This document shows positions 18,864 to 27,276 of a stretch of DNA of 58,906 nucleotides, one piece after another. Positions within the stretch are counted from its first letter, which is position 1, and each line of letters opens with the position of its first letter. This DNA is from Pelistega indica. GTDB taxonomy: Bacteria > Pseudomonadota > Gammaproteobacteria > Burkholderiales > Burkholderiaceae_B. The position numbers and the translations under genes are program-made. The notes under the pieces are model-generated. The model had not been told where the DNA came from. It ran no database searches and worked only from the letters and a program-made list of their open reading frames with translations. The stretch spans positions 1-58,906 of the forward strand of contig NZ_AYSV01000066.1 of NCBI RefSeq assembly GCF_000506865.1, read 5' to 3'.

Positions 18864-18926
18864 TTAAGGGAAAAAGAACGTTATTTTGGGGTCAATATTG
18901 AACCACCTTTTTGATGAAAAATACAT
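18864..18926 (-). CDS. tnaC: TnaC-type tryptophan-sensing leader peptide
   Basis: A 20-codon ORF, ATG to TAA, ending 53 nt before tnaA. Its core RWFNIDPKI matches E. coli TnaC KWFNIDNKI. Trp8, Asp12, Ile15 and the final Pro20 keep the same spacing as Trp12, Asp16, Ile19 and Pro24, the residues known to set tryptophan-dependent ribosome arrest. The N-terminus is 4 residues shorter, the residue before the last Pro is Phe instead of Arg, and the stop is UAA instead of UGA. The Shine-Dalgarno is weak (AAAGAAAA). In E. coli, free tryptophan stalls the ribosome at the stop codon and prevents Rho termination; here the same sensing is strongly implied, the output less so. Confidence 0.88.
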   Translation of the reverse strand: MYFSSKRWFNIDPKITFFFP

Positions 18927-19047
18927 AATTAACGTTTTTCTTTAGTTCACTACAATTTAGTATGAAATATTATTAATCACTAATCCCACGAAAGATTAGG
19001 AACATTGTATAGTTTTATGTTTAATTTGAATATCGGGATTCCCCCAA

Positions 19048-19078
19048 TAAAAAACCAACACTATTCTGTGTTGGTTTC
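19048..19078 (-). terminator. Terminator of the small lipoprotein gene
   Basis: On the minus strand AACCAACAC and GTGTTGGTT form a 9-bp stem around AGAATA, followed by TTTTATT. It lies 110 bp after the lipoprotein stop and upstream of the tnaC-tnaA unit, insulating it. Confidence 0.8.
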
Positions 19079-19187
19079 GGTTGATCGTCTCACTTGTTTT
19101 CAGCATCTGAGCTATCATCATAAATACTATCAATTAATTTGACTTAGACGCTAACGACAGATAGCTTTTCAACATCAAGTAAATCGC

Positions 19188-19430
19188 TTAATCGTCTTCA
19201 TGTTTATGCTTGCGTTTATATTTTGTATTTGAATAACCTACCCCTGCATCAACAGTACCATATACCTCAACTTTTGGTGAATGATATGCACCATTCTTCG
19301 GTCCATTCCCCCTAGAATGACCATATGCCTTATTCCCCCTTTCATAACCACGATCGTGAGGGTGTACTACACAAGCACTTAAGACACTTGTAGATAATGT
19401 AGCCAATAATACTTTTTGCCATATTTTCAT
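19188..19430 (-). CDS. Small lipoprotein with a porin-like strand motif
   Basis: An 80-aa protein beginning MKIWQKVLL. The start at 19430 is chosen because AAAGGA lies 7 nt upstream; a longer frame reaches 19451. The signal peptide ends in the lipobox LSAC, so it should be a lipoprotein. The mature part is rich in Gly, His, Arg and Lys and contains VEVYGTVDAGVGYSN, which resembles the first beta-strand of general porins in Burkholderiales. The tail KYKRKHKHEDD is strongly charged. I recognise no family. It could be a surface lipoprotein or a relic that acquired a porin fragment. Confidence 0.65.
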   Translation of the reverse strand: MKIWQKVLLATLSTSVLSACVVHPHDRGYERGNKAYGHSRGNGPKNGAYHSPKVEVYGTVDAGVGYSNTKYKRKHKHEDD

Positions 19431-19535
19431 CATACAATCCTTTACGAGCATTTTCTTGAGACTATACCCTAATTTTATAGCCCACTCCAGTAAACTAATT
19501 ATTTATTTATAACAATTAGTTTCATGAATTTAAAA

Positions 19536-21803
19536 CTATATTACTTCTAATTTGGCAACCCCTAAAGCAAGAGTTTTAACACCAACTCCTTTAAACATAA
19601 TTAAGGCCTGAGCCTCAATCCCTTGCCCAATAAGATTAATAATAACTCCATCACCAAACTTAGCATGACGAACATTACTACCAACTTTGAATAACTGATC
19701 CTTTACCTGAACACCACTACCCATACTAGAAAGATTGCTAGTGCCTTTTTGAAAAGGGTTTTTCCGTGTAGTTGTTGGCGCTGATTGCCAAGCATCAGTA
19801 TCAACCCTATTAGCTTGACTATACGAATAAGACCGTGTTTTAGGGCATAGCCATTTCATATGTTCATCAGGAATTTGCTCTAAAAATTGTGATCTCGTTG
19901 TATAAGCTGAGCGACCATACAGCATCCTCTCATGTGCTCCTGATAGATAAAGACGCTCTTTGGCTCTAGTAATCGCTACATACATCAAGCGTCGTTCCTC
20001 TTCCAAACCACCGTGAGTTTTTAAGCTATTCTCATGCGGAAATAAACCTTCCTCTAAGCCAGCCACAAATACGACTTTAAATTCCAGTCCCTTGGCTGCA
20101 TGAACTGTCATCAATTGTACGGCATCCTCTCCATATTTAGCCTGATTATCTCCTGCTTCCAGACTAGCATAACTAAGGAACATGTCCAAAGCAGATAATT
20201 GTTCCGGAAAAGCTTGATCATCATTAGCGGCAATAGTGACTTTTTCTAAAGCAGAGCTCGATTCAAAACTTTCCTCAATACAAAATGTTTGAGCCGCATT
20301 CACCAATTCCTGAAGATTTTCTAAACGCTCTTCCCCCTCACGCTCATTCTGATAAAAAGTTTCTATACCTGTATCATGAATTACTTGCTGGATTAAATCT
20401 GGTAGAGTTAGCACCTTCGCAGTTTCTTTTAAAGTCATGATCATACCAACAAATTGTGCTAATTTGGTCGCAGAAGCACCATTTAAAGCGCCAATCGCCA
20501 ATGCCAAACTACATCCTATTTTTTGTGCGGCATCTGTTAAGTTTTCTAGTGTTCTGGCACCAATACCCCGAGCAGGGAAATTAACCACTCTTAAGAATGA
20601 ATTATCATCATCTAGATTATTAATTAAACGAAGATAAGCTAATACATGCTTAACCTCTTGTCGTTCAAAAAAACGTAAGCCTCCATATACTCGATAAGGT
20701 ATACCAGCTGAAAAAAATGCATGTTCAATCGCACGTGACTGCGCATTACTTCGATATAAAACAGCAATTTCTTTTCTATCAACGCCTTCATTAATTAAAG
20801 ACTTTGCTTCTTCTAAAATCCACTGTGCCTCTTCTCTATCTGTAGATAATTCATTGACTCGTAAAGGTTCTCCATGTCCTCTATCTGTCCATAAATTTTT
20901 CCCTAACCGATCTTTATTCTCCGCAATCAACGCATTAGCCGAATGTAGAATATGGTTATACGAACGGTAGTTTTGTTCTAATCGAATAATATTTCCTTGT
21001 GCATATTGACGAGCAAACTCTTCCATATTGCCAACATTGGCACCTCGGAAAGAATAGATAGATTGATCATCATCACCAACAGCAAAAATACAATTTTGCT
21101 CACCCGCTAAAATACGCAACCATTTATATTGAAGATTATTGGTATCCTGAAACTCATCAATCAAGATATGCTTAAATCGACGTTGATAATGCTCTCTTAT
21201 CGCAGGATGATCTCGCAATAACTCATAGCAACGCAGTAATAATTCAGGAAAATCTACAACACCTTCTTTATCACATTGCTGCTGATACAAATGATATAGC
21301 TCAATTGACTGAGCCTCCATAGGATCTACTGGCGCTAAATCACTTGGGCGCGCTCCTTTTTCTTTAGCATTATTGATAAAGGATTGGATTTCTTTGGGAG
21401 GATATTTTTCTGTATCAATATTAAACAGTTTCAACACGCGTTTAATAGATGACAATTGATCCTGCATATCCATAATCTGAAAGCTCTGTGGTAATCTTGC
21501 ATCATGATAATGTGATCTAAGCATACGATTACACAAACCATGGAAGGTACCCACCCACATTGCTCGTGTATTAATGGGCAATTGCAGACTCAAACGACTC
21601 AACATTTCTTTGGCGGCTTTGTTAGTGAAGGTCACCGCTAAAATCCCTCCAGGACTAGCTATACCTTGTTCAATTAACCAAGCCATACGAGTGGTTAATA
21701 CCTTTGTCTTACCACTTCCAGCACCAGCTAAAACTAAAACGTACCGCTCATCAGTGGTGACGGCGGTACGTTGTTCAGGATTTAATTCTTCTAAATTGAT
21801 CAT
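19536..21803 (-). CDS. uvrD: DNA helicase II UvrD/Rep family
   Basis: A superfamily 1A helicase of about 755 aa used in nucleotide-excision and mismatch repair. It has Walker A AGAGSGKTKVL, motif Ia TFTNKAAKEM, Walker B IDEFQDTN, motif III GDDDQSIYSFRGA, motif IV EQNYRS, VHAAKGLEF and the C-terminal YVAITRAKERLYLS. The C-terminal tail with HAKFGDGVI is typical of UvrD/PcrA. The start MINLEELNPEQ at 21803 is chosen because it overlaps the desaturase stop as ATGA; a longer frame to 21878 lacks homology. Confidence 0.93.
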   Translation of the reverse strand: MINLEELNPEQRTAVTTDERYVLVLAGAGSGKTKVLTTRMAWLIEQGIASPGGILAVTFTNKAAKEMLSRLSLQLPINTRAMWVGTFHGLCNRMLRSHYHDARLPQSFQIMDMQDQLSSIKRVLKLFNIDTEKYPPKEIQSFINNAKEKGARPSDLAPVDPMEAQSIELYHLYQQQCDKEGVVDFPELLLRCYELLRDHPAIREHYQRRFKHILIDEFQDTNNLQYKWLRILAGEQNCIFAVGDDDQSIYSFRGANVGNMEEFARQYAQGNIIRLEQNYRSYNHILHSANALIAENKDRLGKNLWTDRGHGEPLRVNELSTDREEAQWILEEAKSLINEGVDRKEIAVLYRSNAQSRAIEHAFFSAGIPYRVYGGLRFFERQEVKHVLAYLRLINNLDDDNSFLRVVNFPARGIGARTLENLTDAAQKIGCSLALAIGALNGASATKLAQFVGMIMTLKETAKVLTLPDLIQQVIHDTGIETFYQNEREGEERLENLQELVNAAQTFCIEESFESSSALEKVTIAANDDQAFPEQLSALDMFLSYASLEAGDNQAKYGEDAVQLMTVHAAKGLEFKVVFVAGLEEGLFPHENSLKTHGGLEEERRLMYVAITRAKERLYLSGAHERMLYGRSAYTTRSQFLEQIPDEHMKWLCPKTRSYSYSQANRVDTDAWQSAPTTTRKNPFQKGTSNLSSMGSGVQVKDQLFKVGSNVRHAKFGDGVIINLIGQGIEAQALIMFKGVGVKTLALGVAKLEVI

Positions 21804-23002
21804 GTAGCGTAACGACGCAATCTTAATGCGAACTCTTCTAGACTTTGCACACCACTTTGTTGAGCAGATTGCAACCATGCGCGTAACTCATTAACCAACT
21901 GCTCAGTACTCGCTGTTGAACTATTCCAAACCTTAAATAGTTCATCACGCTTCTGTGCTAATTGGGCAACCAGTTGATTTTGACGCAAACCTGCACTTAA
22001 CTGTTCTTTTTCAGTCTCGTTAAGCCCTTGCTCTGATTGAGTGATATGTTGAGAAACAAAATTTAACTGAGCTACTTCATCTTGCGCGTTGGGGTCTTGT
22101 TTAAGCCTAGCAATCTCTTGTAAAGCTGCTGTTTTTAACATCGTCGCATAACGCGTCATAATTTCATAGCGATGTGTAATGATACCATGTAAGGTTTTTT
22201 CATTAACTTCATCTTGGATATTTTTCGCCAATTTTAATTTGGGAGCAACTTTCTTAACCTCTGCTAATTTAAAAAACTGGAGAATAGAAATATACATCCA
22301 ACCAATATCAAACTCATACCATTTACTTGAAAATTTTGCGGAAGTACCATAAGCATGATGGTTATTATGTAGCTCTTCACCACCAATCAAAATACCGATA
22401 GGCACTAAGTTGGTGCTAGTATCAGGACTAGCAAAATTACGATACCCCATCCAATGTCCTAGACCATTGATAACACCTGCTGCCCAGAATGGAATCCATG
22501 CCATTTGCACAGCCCATACACATAAGCCCATTGCACCAAATAATACAACATCAAGACTCAACATCAATAAAATACCTAATGTTGAATGTTTAAGATAGAT
22601 ATGATTTTCAACCCAGTCATTTGGCGTTCCATGGCTATAACGTTTAATAGTTTCTTCGTTCAAAGCCTCTTCACGATACAGTTCGGCACCACACCATAAC
22701 ACTCTATTAATGCCATAAATGACAGGAGAATGAGGATCTCCCTCTTTTTCACACTTAGCATGGTGTTTACGATGAATAGCTACCCACTCTCGGGTCACCA
22801 TACCTGTAGTTAGCCATAACCAAAAACGGAAAAAATGTGCAACTATCGGGTGTAAATCTAGACCCCGATGAGCCTGACTACGATGTAAATAAATAGTTAC
22901 TGCTGCAATGGTAATATGCGTTAGCACTAGCGTAATTAATACCACTTGCCAAACACTCAGTTGCAACACACCACCCGCTAAAAAATCTAGAATTGATTGC
23001 AT
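21800..23002 (-). CDS. Acyl-CoA/acyl-lipid delta-9 fatty acid desaturase
   Basis: A 400-aa integral membrane di-iron desaturase that introduces a double bond into saturated acyl chains. The three His boxes are visible: HRSQAH near residue 40, HRKHH near residue 75 and HNNHH near residue 210. There are four hydrophobic segments between residues 15 and 180. The last 130 residues form a soluble, charged coiled region common in proteobacterial members. Its stop overlaps the uvrD start (ATGA). A 12-bp palindrome lies just upstream and may be an operator. Confidence 0.9.
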   Translation of the reverse strand: MQSILDFLAGGVLQLSVWQVVLITLVLTHITIAAVTIYLHRSQAHRGLDLHPIVAHFFRFWLWLTTGMVTREWVAIHRKHHAKCEKEGDPHSPVIYGINRVLWCGAELYREEALNEETIKRYSHGTPNDWVENHIYLKHSTLGILLMLSLDVVLFGAMGLCVWAVQMAWIPFWAAGVINGLGHWMGYRNFASPDTSTNLVPIGILIGGEELHNNHHAYGTSAKFSSKWYEFDIGWMYISILQFFKLAEVKKVAPKLKLAKNIQDEVNEKTLHGIITHRYEIMTRYATMLKTAALQEIARLKQDPNAQDEVAQLNFVSQHITQSEQGLNETEKEQLSAGLRQNQLVAQLAQKRDELFKVWNSSTASTEQLVNELRAWLQSAQQSGVQSLEEFALRLRRYAT

Positions 23003-23017
23003 ATTTTTCTTTTAAAA

Positions 23018-23029
23018 ATAAACGTTTAT
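23018..23029. promoter_or_regulatory. Palindrome in front of the desaturase gene
   Basis: ATAAACGTTTAT is a perfect 12-bp palindrome 16 bp upstream of the desaturase ATG. Next to it AATTTAAACAA occurs twice in tandem (23032-23054). Position suggests an operator for a fatty-acid-responsive repressor, but no such regulator is in the window. Confidence 0.35.
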
Positions 23030-23203
23030 GGAATTTAAACAAAAATTTAAACAATGTATTAATCATAACATATTTATGTCATCTTCTTATGATAACTATA
23101 TTTAATTTTTTTGATATAACGCAATGAAATGAGTATTCATTTTTTTCCAGCAAAATAACAACATTTCCAGACTAAATAACAACTCTTCTACACAAAGAAG
23201 CAA

Positions 23204-23243
23204 TGAAAAATCCCCATCGTGATGACAAGCACTAATGGGGATT
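23204..23243 (-). terminator. Terminator of ydfG
   Basis: On the minus strand the arms AATCCCCAT (23235-23243 in plus coordinates) and ATGGGGATT (23209-23217) pair over a 17-nt loop and are followed by TTTTTC. It lies about 95 bp downstream of the ydfG stop. Confidence 0.75.
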
Positions 23244-23336
23244 AAAAATGAATAAGGTTGTTAAACATTAACAGTACATAAGCTGATAAATAGTTTGACT
23301 ATAAACCTATCTACACCCTTATATGGATGTTAACTA

Positions 23337-24092
23337 TTAACTTTTTCTACTAACAGATAAAGCACTAAAACTTTGCGCAACTGGCATAATCTCAATGGCA
23401 TTAATATTGACATGTGGCGGTTGCTGATTTAACCATAGCACGATATCTGCAATATTCTCAGGGGTAACATAATCCACATTAGCATAAGTTTTTTGAACTC
23501 GCTCCGTATCACCTTTGAAACGCACATTAGAGAACTCTGTACCGCCACATAGACCTGGCTCTACATTACTTACGCGTATAGCCGTACCAGCCAAGTCTGC
23601 ACGTAAATTTAAACTAAATTGTCTCACAAATGCTTTGGTGGCCCCATAAATATTTCCGCCTGGATAAGGGTAAGTACCTGCTGTAGAGCCAAGGTTAATA
23701 ATATGACCATGGTTACGCTCAACCATTTGAGGCAATAATAATTTAGTAACTAAGGCTAAACCTTTGGCATTTGTATCAATCATCGTTTCCCAATCATCTA
23801 AGCTGGCTTTCTCTGCCGGGTCTAACCCTAAGGCTAAACCAGCATTATTTACCAACACATCAACCGATTTCCACTCAACTGGCAAACTAGCAATGGCTTT
23901 TTCACATCCAGCACGATCAGTCACATCAAAGACTAATGGTAAAAAATTATCCCCTAACTCTTGATGTAAAGCAGCTAATTTTTCAGCACGACGTGCTGCA
24001 CCAATCACTCGATAACCTGCGTTAACAAAAGCACGGCAAATAGCCGCCCCAAAGCCTGCTGTCGCTCCTGTCACAAATGCTATTTGGCTCAT
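23337..24092 (-). CDS. ydfG: NADP-dependent 3-hydroxy acid dehydrogenase YdfG
   Basis: A 251-aa classical SDR. It has the cofactor motif TGATAGFG near residue 9, NNAG near residue 87, the active-site Ser in GSTAG and YGATK for Tyr and Lys. Long blocks match E. coli YdfG: DDWETMIDTN, VERNHGHIIN, TKAFVRQFSLNLR and EFSNVRFKGD. E. coli YdfG oxidises L-allo-threonine and 3-hydroxy acids and reduces malonic semialdehyde. It lies 42 bp after the RsmB-type methyltransferase on the same strand. Confidence 0.92.
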   Translation of the reverse strand: MSQIAFVTGATAGFGAAICRAFVNAGYRVIGAARRAEKLAALHQELGDNFLPLVFDVTDRAGCEKAIASLPVEWKSVDVLVNNAGLALGLDPAEKASLDDWETMIDTNAKGLALVTKLLLPQMVERNHGHIINLGSTAGTYPYPGGNIYGATKAFVRQFSLNLRADLAGTAIRVSNVEPGLCGGTEFSNVRFKGDTERVQKTYANVDYVTPENIADIVLWLNQQPPHVNINAIEIMPVAQSFSALSVSRKS

Positions 24093-24134
24093 TGTATCTC
24101 CTTAATTATTCACTATTACTCAGTAAAAAATGTA

Positions 24135-25485
24135 TTACTTTTTCTCTAATACGGCCGCAAAAAAACCATCTGTACCATGTACATCAGGACGTAATTTAAG
24201 CATTCCATCTACAGATGTTAAGCCTGATGGCATTCTATCTCCTAATACTTGCTCAATTGATACCAACGAAAAGTCTGGATGTGTGGCTAAAAATGCCTGC
24301 ACTTGTTGTTCATTCTCTTGTGGCAATAAACTACATGTTGAGTAAATTAAACGTCCTCCAGACGTAATACAACGAGCAGCACTCGTTAAAATCTTCGCCT
24401 GCAATTGTGTAAGCTCTACCAAATCTTCTGGTGTTTGACGCCATTTCAAATCAGGATTTCGACGTAATGTACCTGTCCCTGAACATGGAGCATCCACTAA
24501 CACTCGATTTGCTTTTCCCATTAATCGCTTAACACGCACATCATTTTCATTGTCAATTTGAATACACGTCACATTTGATAGGCCAGAGCGTGCGATACGA
24601 GGCTTAGCTTTTGCCAATCTAGCACCCGATACATCAAAGGCATATAAACGCCCTTGTGAACGCATCATAGCACCTATCAATAATGTTTTACCCCCCGCCA
24701 CCTGCACAAAAATCAATCACCATGTCACTGCGTCTTGGACTGACTAACATACACAGCAATTGGCTTCCCTCATCCTGTACTTCTAGCTCACCTTTTTCAA
24801 ATGCTTCCCAACGATTAATCGCTGGTTTTCCATCAAAGCGAATACCATAAGGAGAAAAAGGCGTAGGGCTAATAGTGAATTTACTTAACGTTTCATCCGC
24901 TTTAAGCTTAGTCAATACATCATCGCGCCCTACTTTTAAAGGATTAACTCGTAAATCCAAAGGAGCTTTAGTATTCAATGCTGTTAATAAGCTTTCCGCT
25001 TGATCTTGCTTATTTAATTCTGCGTATAGCCAATCAGGCTGACTAAAACGCACCATTGGAGGAATACTAGATACATTAATTTGTAAAACACGATTTAGCC
25101 AATCTTGCTGAGCAGCCTCTAACACAGCGATAACGGGTTCCTTACCTACTGTATTGACTAGGCCTAAAATAGCTAAACGCTGATTCGCAGGTCCTACCCC
25201 ACTTTCTGCATAATGACGATAGCGACGTAGGTGGCGCATCACATCAAACACAGCTTCGGCAACTTCCCCACGATCACGCCCGCCCAATTGACGATTTTCT
25301 TTAAACCAAGCAGACAATACAGAATCAGCAGGAAAACGAAATTTAAGCACTTTATCCAAAACATCTGCTATCTGAATAATACGTTGTTGCAGTATAGGTA
25401 ATTTTGCCACTGGAACACTCGTTTTTTGGTGACGTTTGGAAGTATTGGTTGAGCGGGAATTATTAGAATAAGTACGCCTAGTCAT
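24135..25485 (-). CDS. RsmB/NOP-family rRNA cytosine-C5 methyltransferase (frameshifted)
   Basis: A SAM-dependent enzyme predicted to make m5C in rRNA. The N-terminal RNA-binding part and the start of the Rossmann fold lie in one frame, the rest in another. Removing one base from the C6 run at 24691-24696 gives DFCAGGGGKTLLIGAMM, the expected SAM-binding motif I, and a protein of about 449 aa. The two catalytic-region cysteines are in DAPCSGTGTLRRNPD and STCSLLPQEN. The start at 25485 (MTRRTYSN) is the first ATG; a TTG lies two codons upstream. purN lies 120 bp upstream on the same strand. It may not be RsmB itself, since several paralogues exist. Confidence 0.88.
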
Positions 25486-25605
25486 TATCAATTAATCAAA
25501 GAAAATTTAAGATTGTTTATTATAGTGGAATATAGTATTTATCGCTTGCTCTAGATCAAATACCTGTTGAGACAAGTACAGCAAACAAATTCGTTAAACT
25601 TGGAT

Positions 25606-26274
25606 CTATGAAGCACTAATATCCTCATGGACAAAAAGTGTTTTAACTGGCTCTTGGTACACCACTTTCTTCTCATCATTCACTTGAAGTAAATCTCTCG
25701 CTAAATAATCCACCACAGCAGGAAATACTTGATGCTCCATACCCAATACACGTGCAGCTAAAGCATCAGCATCATCGTTAGCAAGTACTGGCACAATAGC
25801 CTGTGCAATAATTGGTCCCTCATCCAATACAGGTGTTACAAAATGCACCGTGCAACCATGAATTTTGACACCGTCAGCAATCGCTCTATCATGCGTATCA
25901 AGTCCTGTAAAACTTGGTAGTAAAGAAGGATGAATATTGACTAATTTACCAGGAAAAGCATCCACAAAAATAGGTGTCAAAATACGCATAAACCCAGCGA
26001 GCAATACATAGTCAGGTTGATAACTTTGTACTAACTCTTTTAAGTGCTTATCATATTCTTCTCTTACTGGATAATCTTTATGTAATAATTCGGCTGTTGG
26101 AACACCTTGTTCAGCAGCCCAAACCGTTCCTGCACTATTAGCTTTATGCGAAATCACGGCAGCAATCTCAATATCGGCACGTTTTTTTGCCATCTGGACA
26201 ATAGCTTGCATATTAGATCCCCTTCCTGAGATTAAAATAACGAATCGTTTAGGGGCTTGTTTTTGTGCTGACAT
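25606..26274 (-). CDS. purN: Phosphoribosylglycinamide formyltransferase PurN
   Basis: A 222-aa folate-dependent GAR transformylase, step 3 of purine synthesis. It has the N-terminal SGRGSNMQAI phosphate-binding motif, LAGFMRIL, and the catalytic Asn-His-Asp set in NIHPSLLPSF, HGCTVHFVTPVLDEGPII. The C-terminal 15 residues extend slightly beyond the family. It is divergent from ribF with a 45-bp gap, so the two promoters must overlap. Confidence 0.95.
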   Translation of the reverse strand: MSAQKQAPKRFVILISGRGSNMQAIVQMAKKRADIEIAAVISHKANSAGTVWAAEQGVPTAELLHKDYPVREEYDKHLKELVQSYQPDYVLLAGFMRILTPIFVDAFPGKLVNIHPSLLPSFTGLDTHDRAIADGVKIHGCTVHFVTPVLDEGPIIAQAIVPVLANDDADALAARVLGMEHQVFPAVVDYLARDLLQVNDEKKVVYQEPVKTLFVHEDISAS

Positions 26275-26319
26275 GATAATCTCCTACAAATTAATTATAG
26301 AAATTGTAAACTGTTAAGC

Positions 26320-27276
26320 GTGAAAAATTCTATTAAACTTTATCGTAATCAAAAAGCCATCTCACCGACAGCCTTAACCATAGGTAACTTTGACGGTGTG
26401 CATATTGGTCATCAGCATTTACTGTCTCATGTTGTTACAGAGGCGAGTAAACGTCAGCTCGTGCCTAGCGTACTTACTTTTACACCACATCCCAGAGAAT
26501 ATTTTGGCCTAAAAGAACAACGCCCTGAGCTAATCCCTACTCGCATTTCGACATTACGTGACAAAAGCTATGCACTATTCTGCCAAGGTATTGAGGCTAT
26601 TTATTTAAAAAATTTTGATGCAGAAATGGCACAAATGTCTCCTCAGCAATTTATAGAGGAGATTCTGATTAAACAATTACAAGTTAAATACCTTTTTGTG
26701 GGCGAAGACTTTAAATTTGGGCATCGTCGCTCAGGCAATATTCAACTACTCACAGAGGCTGGCCTGCATTATGGTTTTGAAGTAGAAACCATGAAGGATA
26801 TTCTAGATAATAACCATATTCGCTACTCTAGTACAGAGTTACGTCAAGCATTGGTATTTGGCAAAATTGAAAAAGCCAATGCCATTCTTGGACGTCCATA
26901 CACTATTAGTGGTCATGTAATTCATGGCAAAAAAATTGGACGAACTATTGGAGTTCCTACCTTAAATATTCCTGTTATGCCACGCTGTGCCTTGCGTTCA
27001 GGCGTGTATATTGTGCAAGTTGAAGGATTATCTGAACAACCCTTACCTGCAATTGCTAGCTTAGGTGTTCGTCCTACGTTAGAAACCAATGGCGAAGTGT
27101 TACTTGAAGTACATATTCTGCATCATTCTTGCTCAGCTTACGGTAAAATCGTAACTATTGCCTTTCTTCAATATATTAGAGACGAAGAAAAATTCCCTGA
27201 TTTATTGACAATGAAGGCGACTATTCAAAAAGATATCGATATCACACAACATTATTTTGACCATCATGGATTATAA
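26320..27276 (+). CDS. ribF: Bifunctional riboflavin kinase/FAD synthetase RibF
   Basis: A 318-aa enzyme that phosphorylates riboflavin to FMN and adenylates it to FAD. The N-terminal nucleotidyltransferase domain has [13 protein letters not shown] and the [11 protein letters not shown] region; the C-terminal kinase domain has [21 protein letters not shown] and PTLNIP. It starts with GTG at 26320. Its last 11 bp overlap the ileS start. The order ribF-ileS-lspA is a classic conserved proteobacterial cluster. Confidence 0.95.
   Translation: MKNSIKLYRNQKAISPTALTIGNFDGVHIGHQHLLSHVVTEASKRQLVPSVLTFTPHPREYFGLKEQRPELIPTRISTLRDKSYALFCQGIEAIYLKNFDAEMAQMSPQQFIEEILIKQLQVKYLFVGEDFKFGHRRSGNIQLLTEAGLHYGFEVETMKDILDNNHIRYSSTELRQALVFGKIEKANAILGRPYTISGHVIHGKKIGRTIGVPTLNIPVMPRCALRSGVYIVQVEGLSEQPLPAIASLGVRPTLETNGEVLLEVHILHHSCSAYGKIVTIAFLQYIRDEEKFPDLLTMKATIQKDIDITQHYFDHHGL

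Larger units (their letters stand above)
23003..23336. other. Intergenic region, desaturase to ydfG
   Basis: This gap holds the desaturase 5' region (palindrome at 23018, direct repeats) and the ydfG terminator at 23204-23243. I see nothing else that is convincing in it. Confidence 0.5.
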
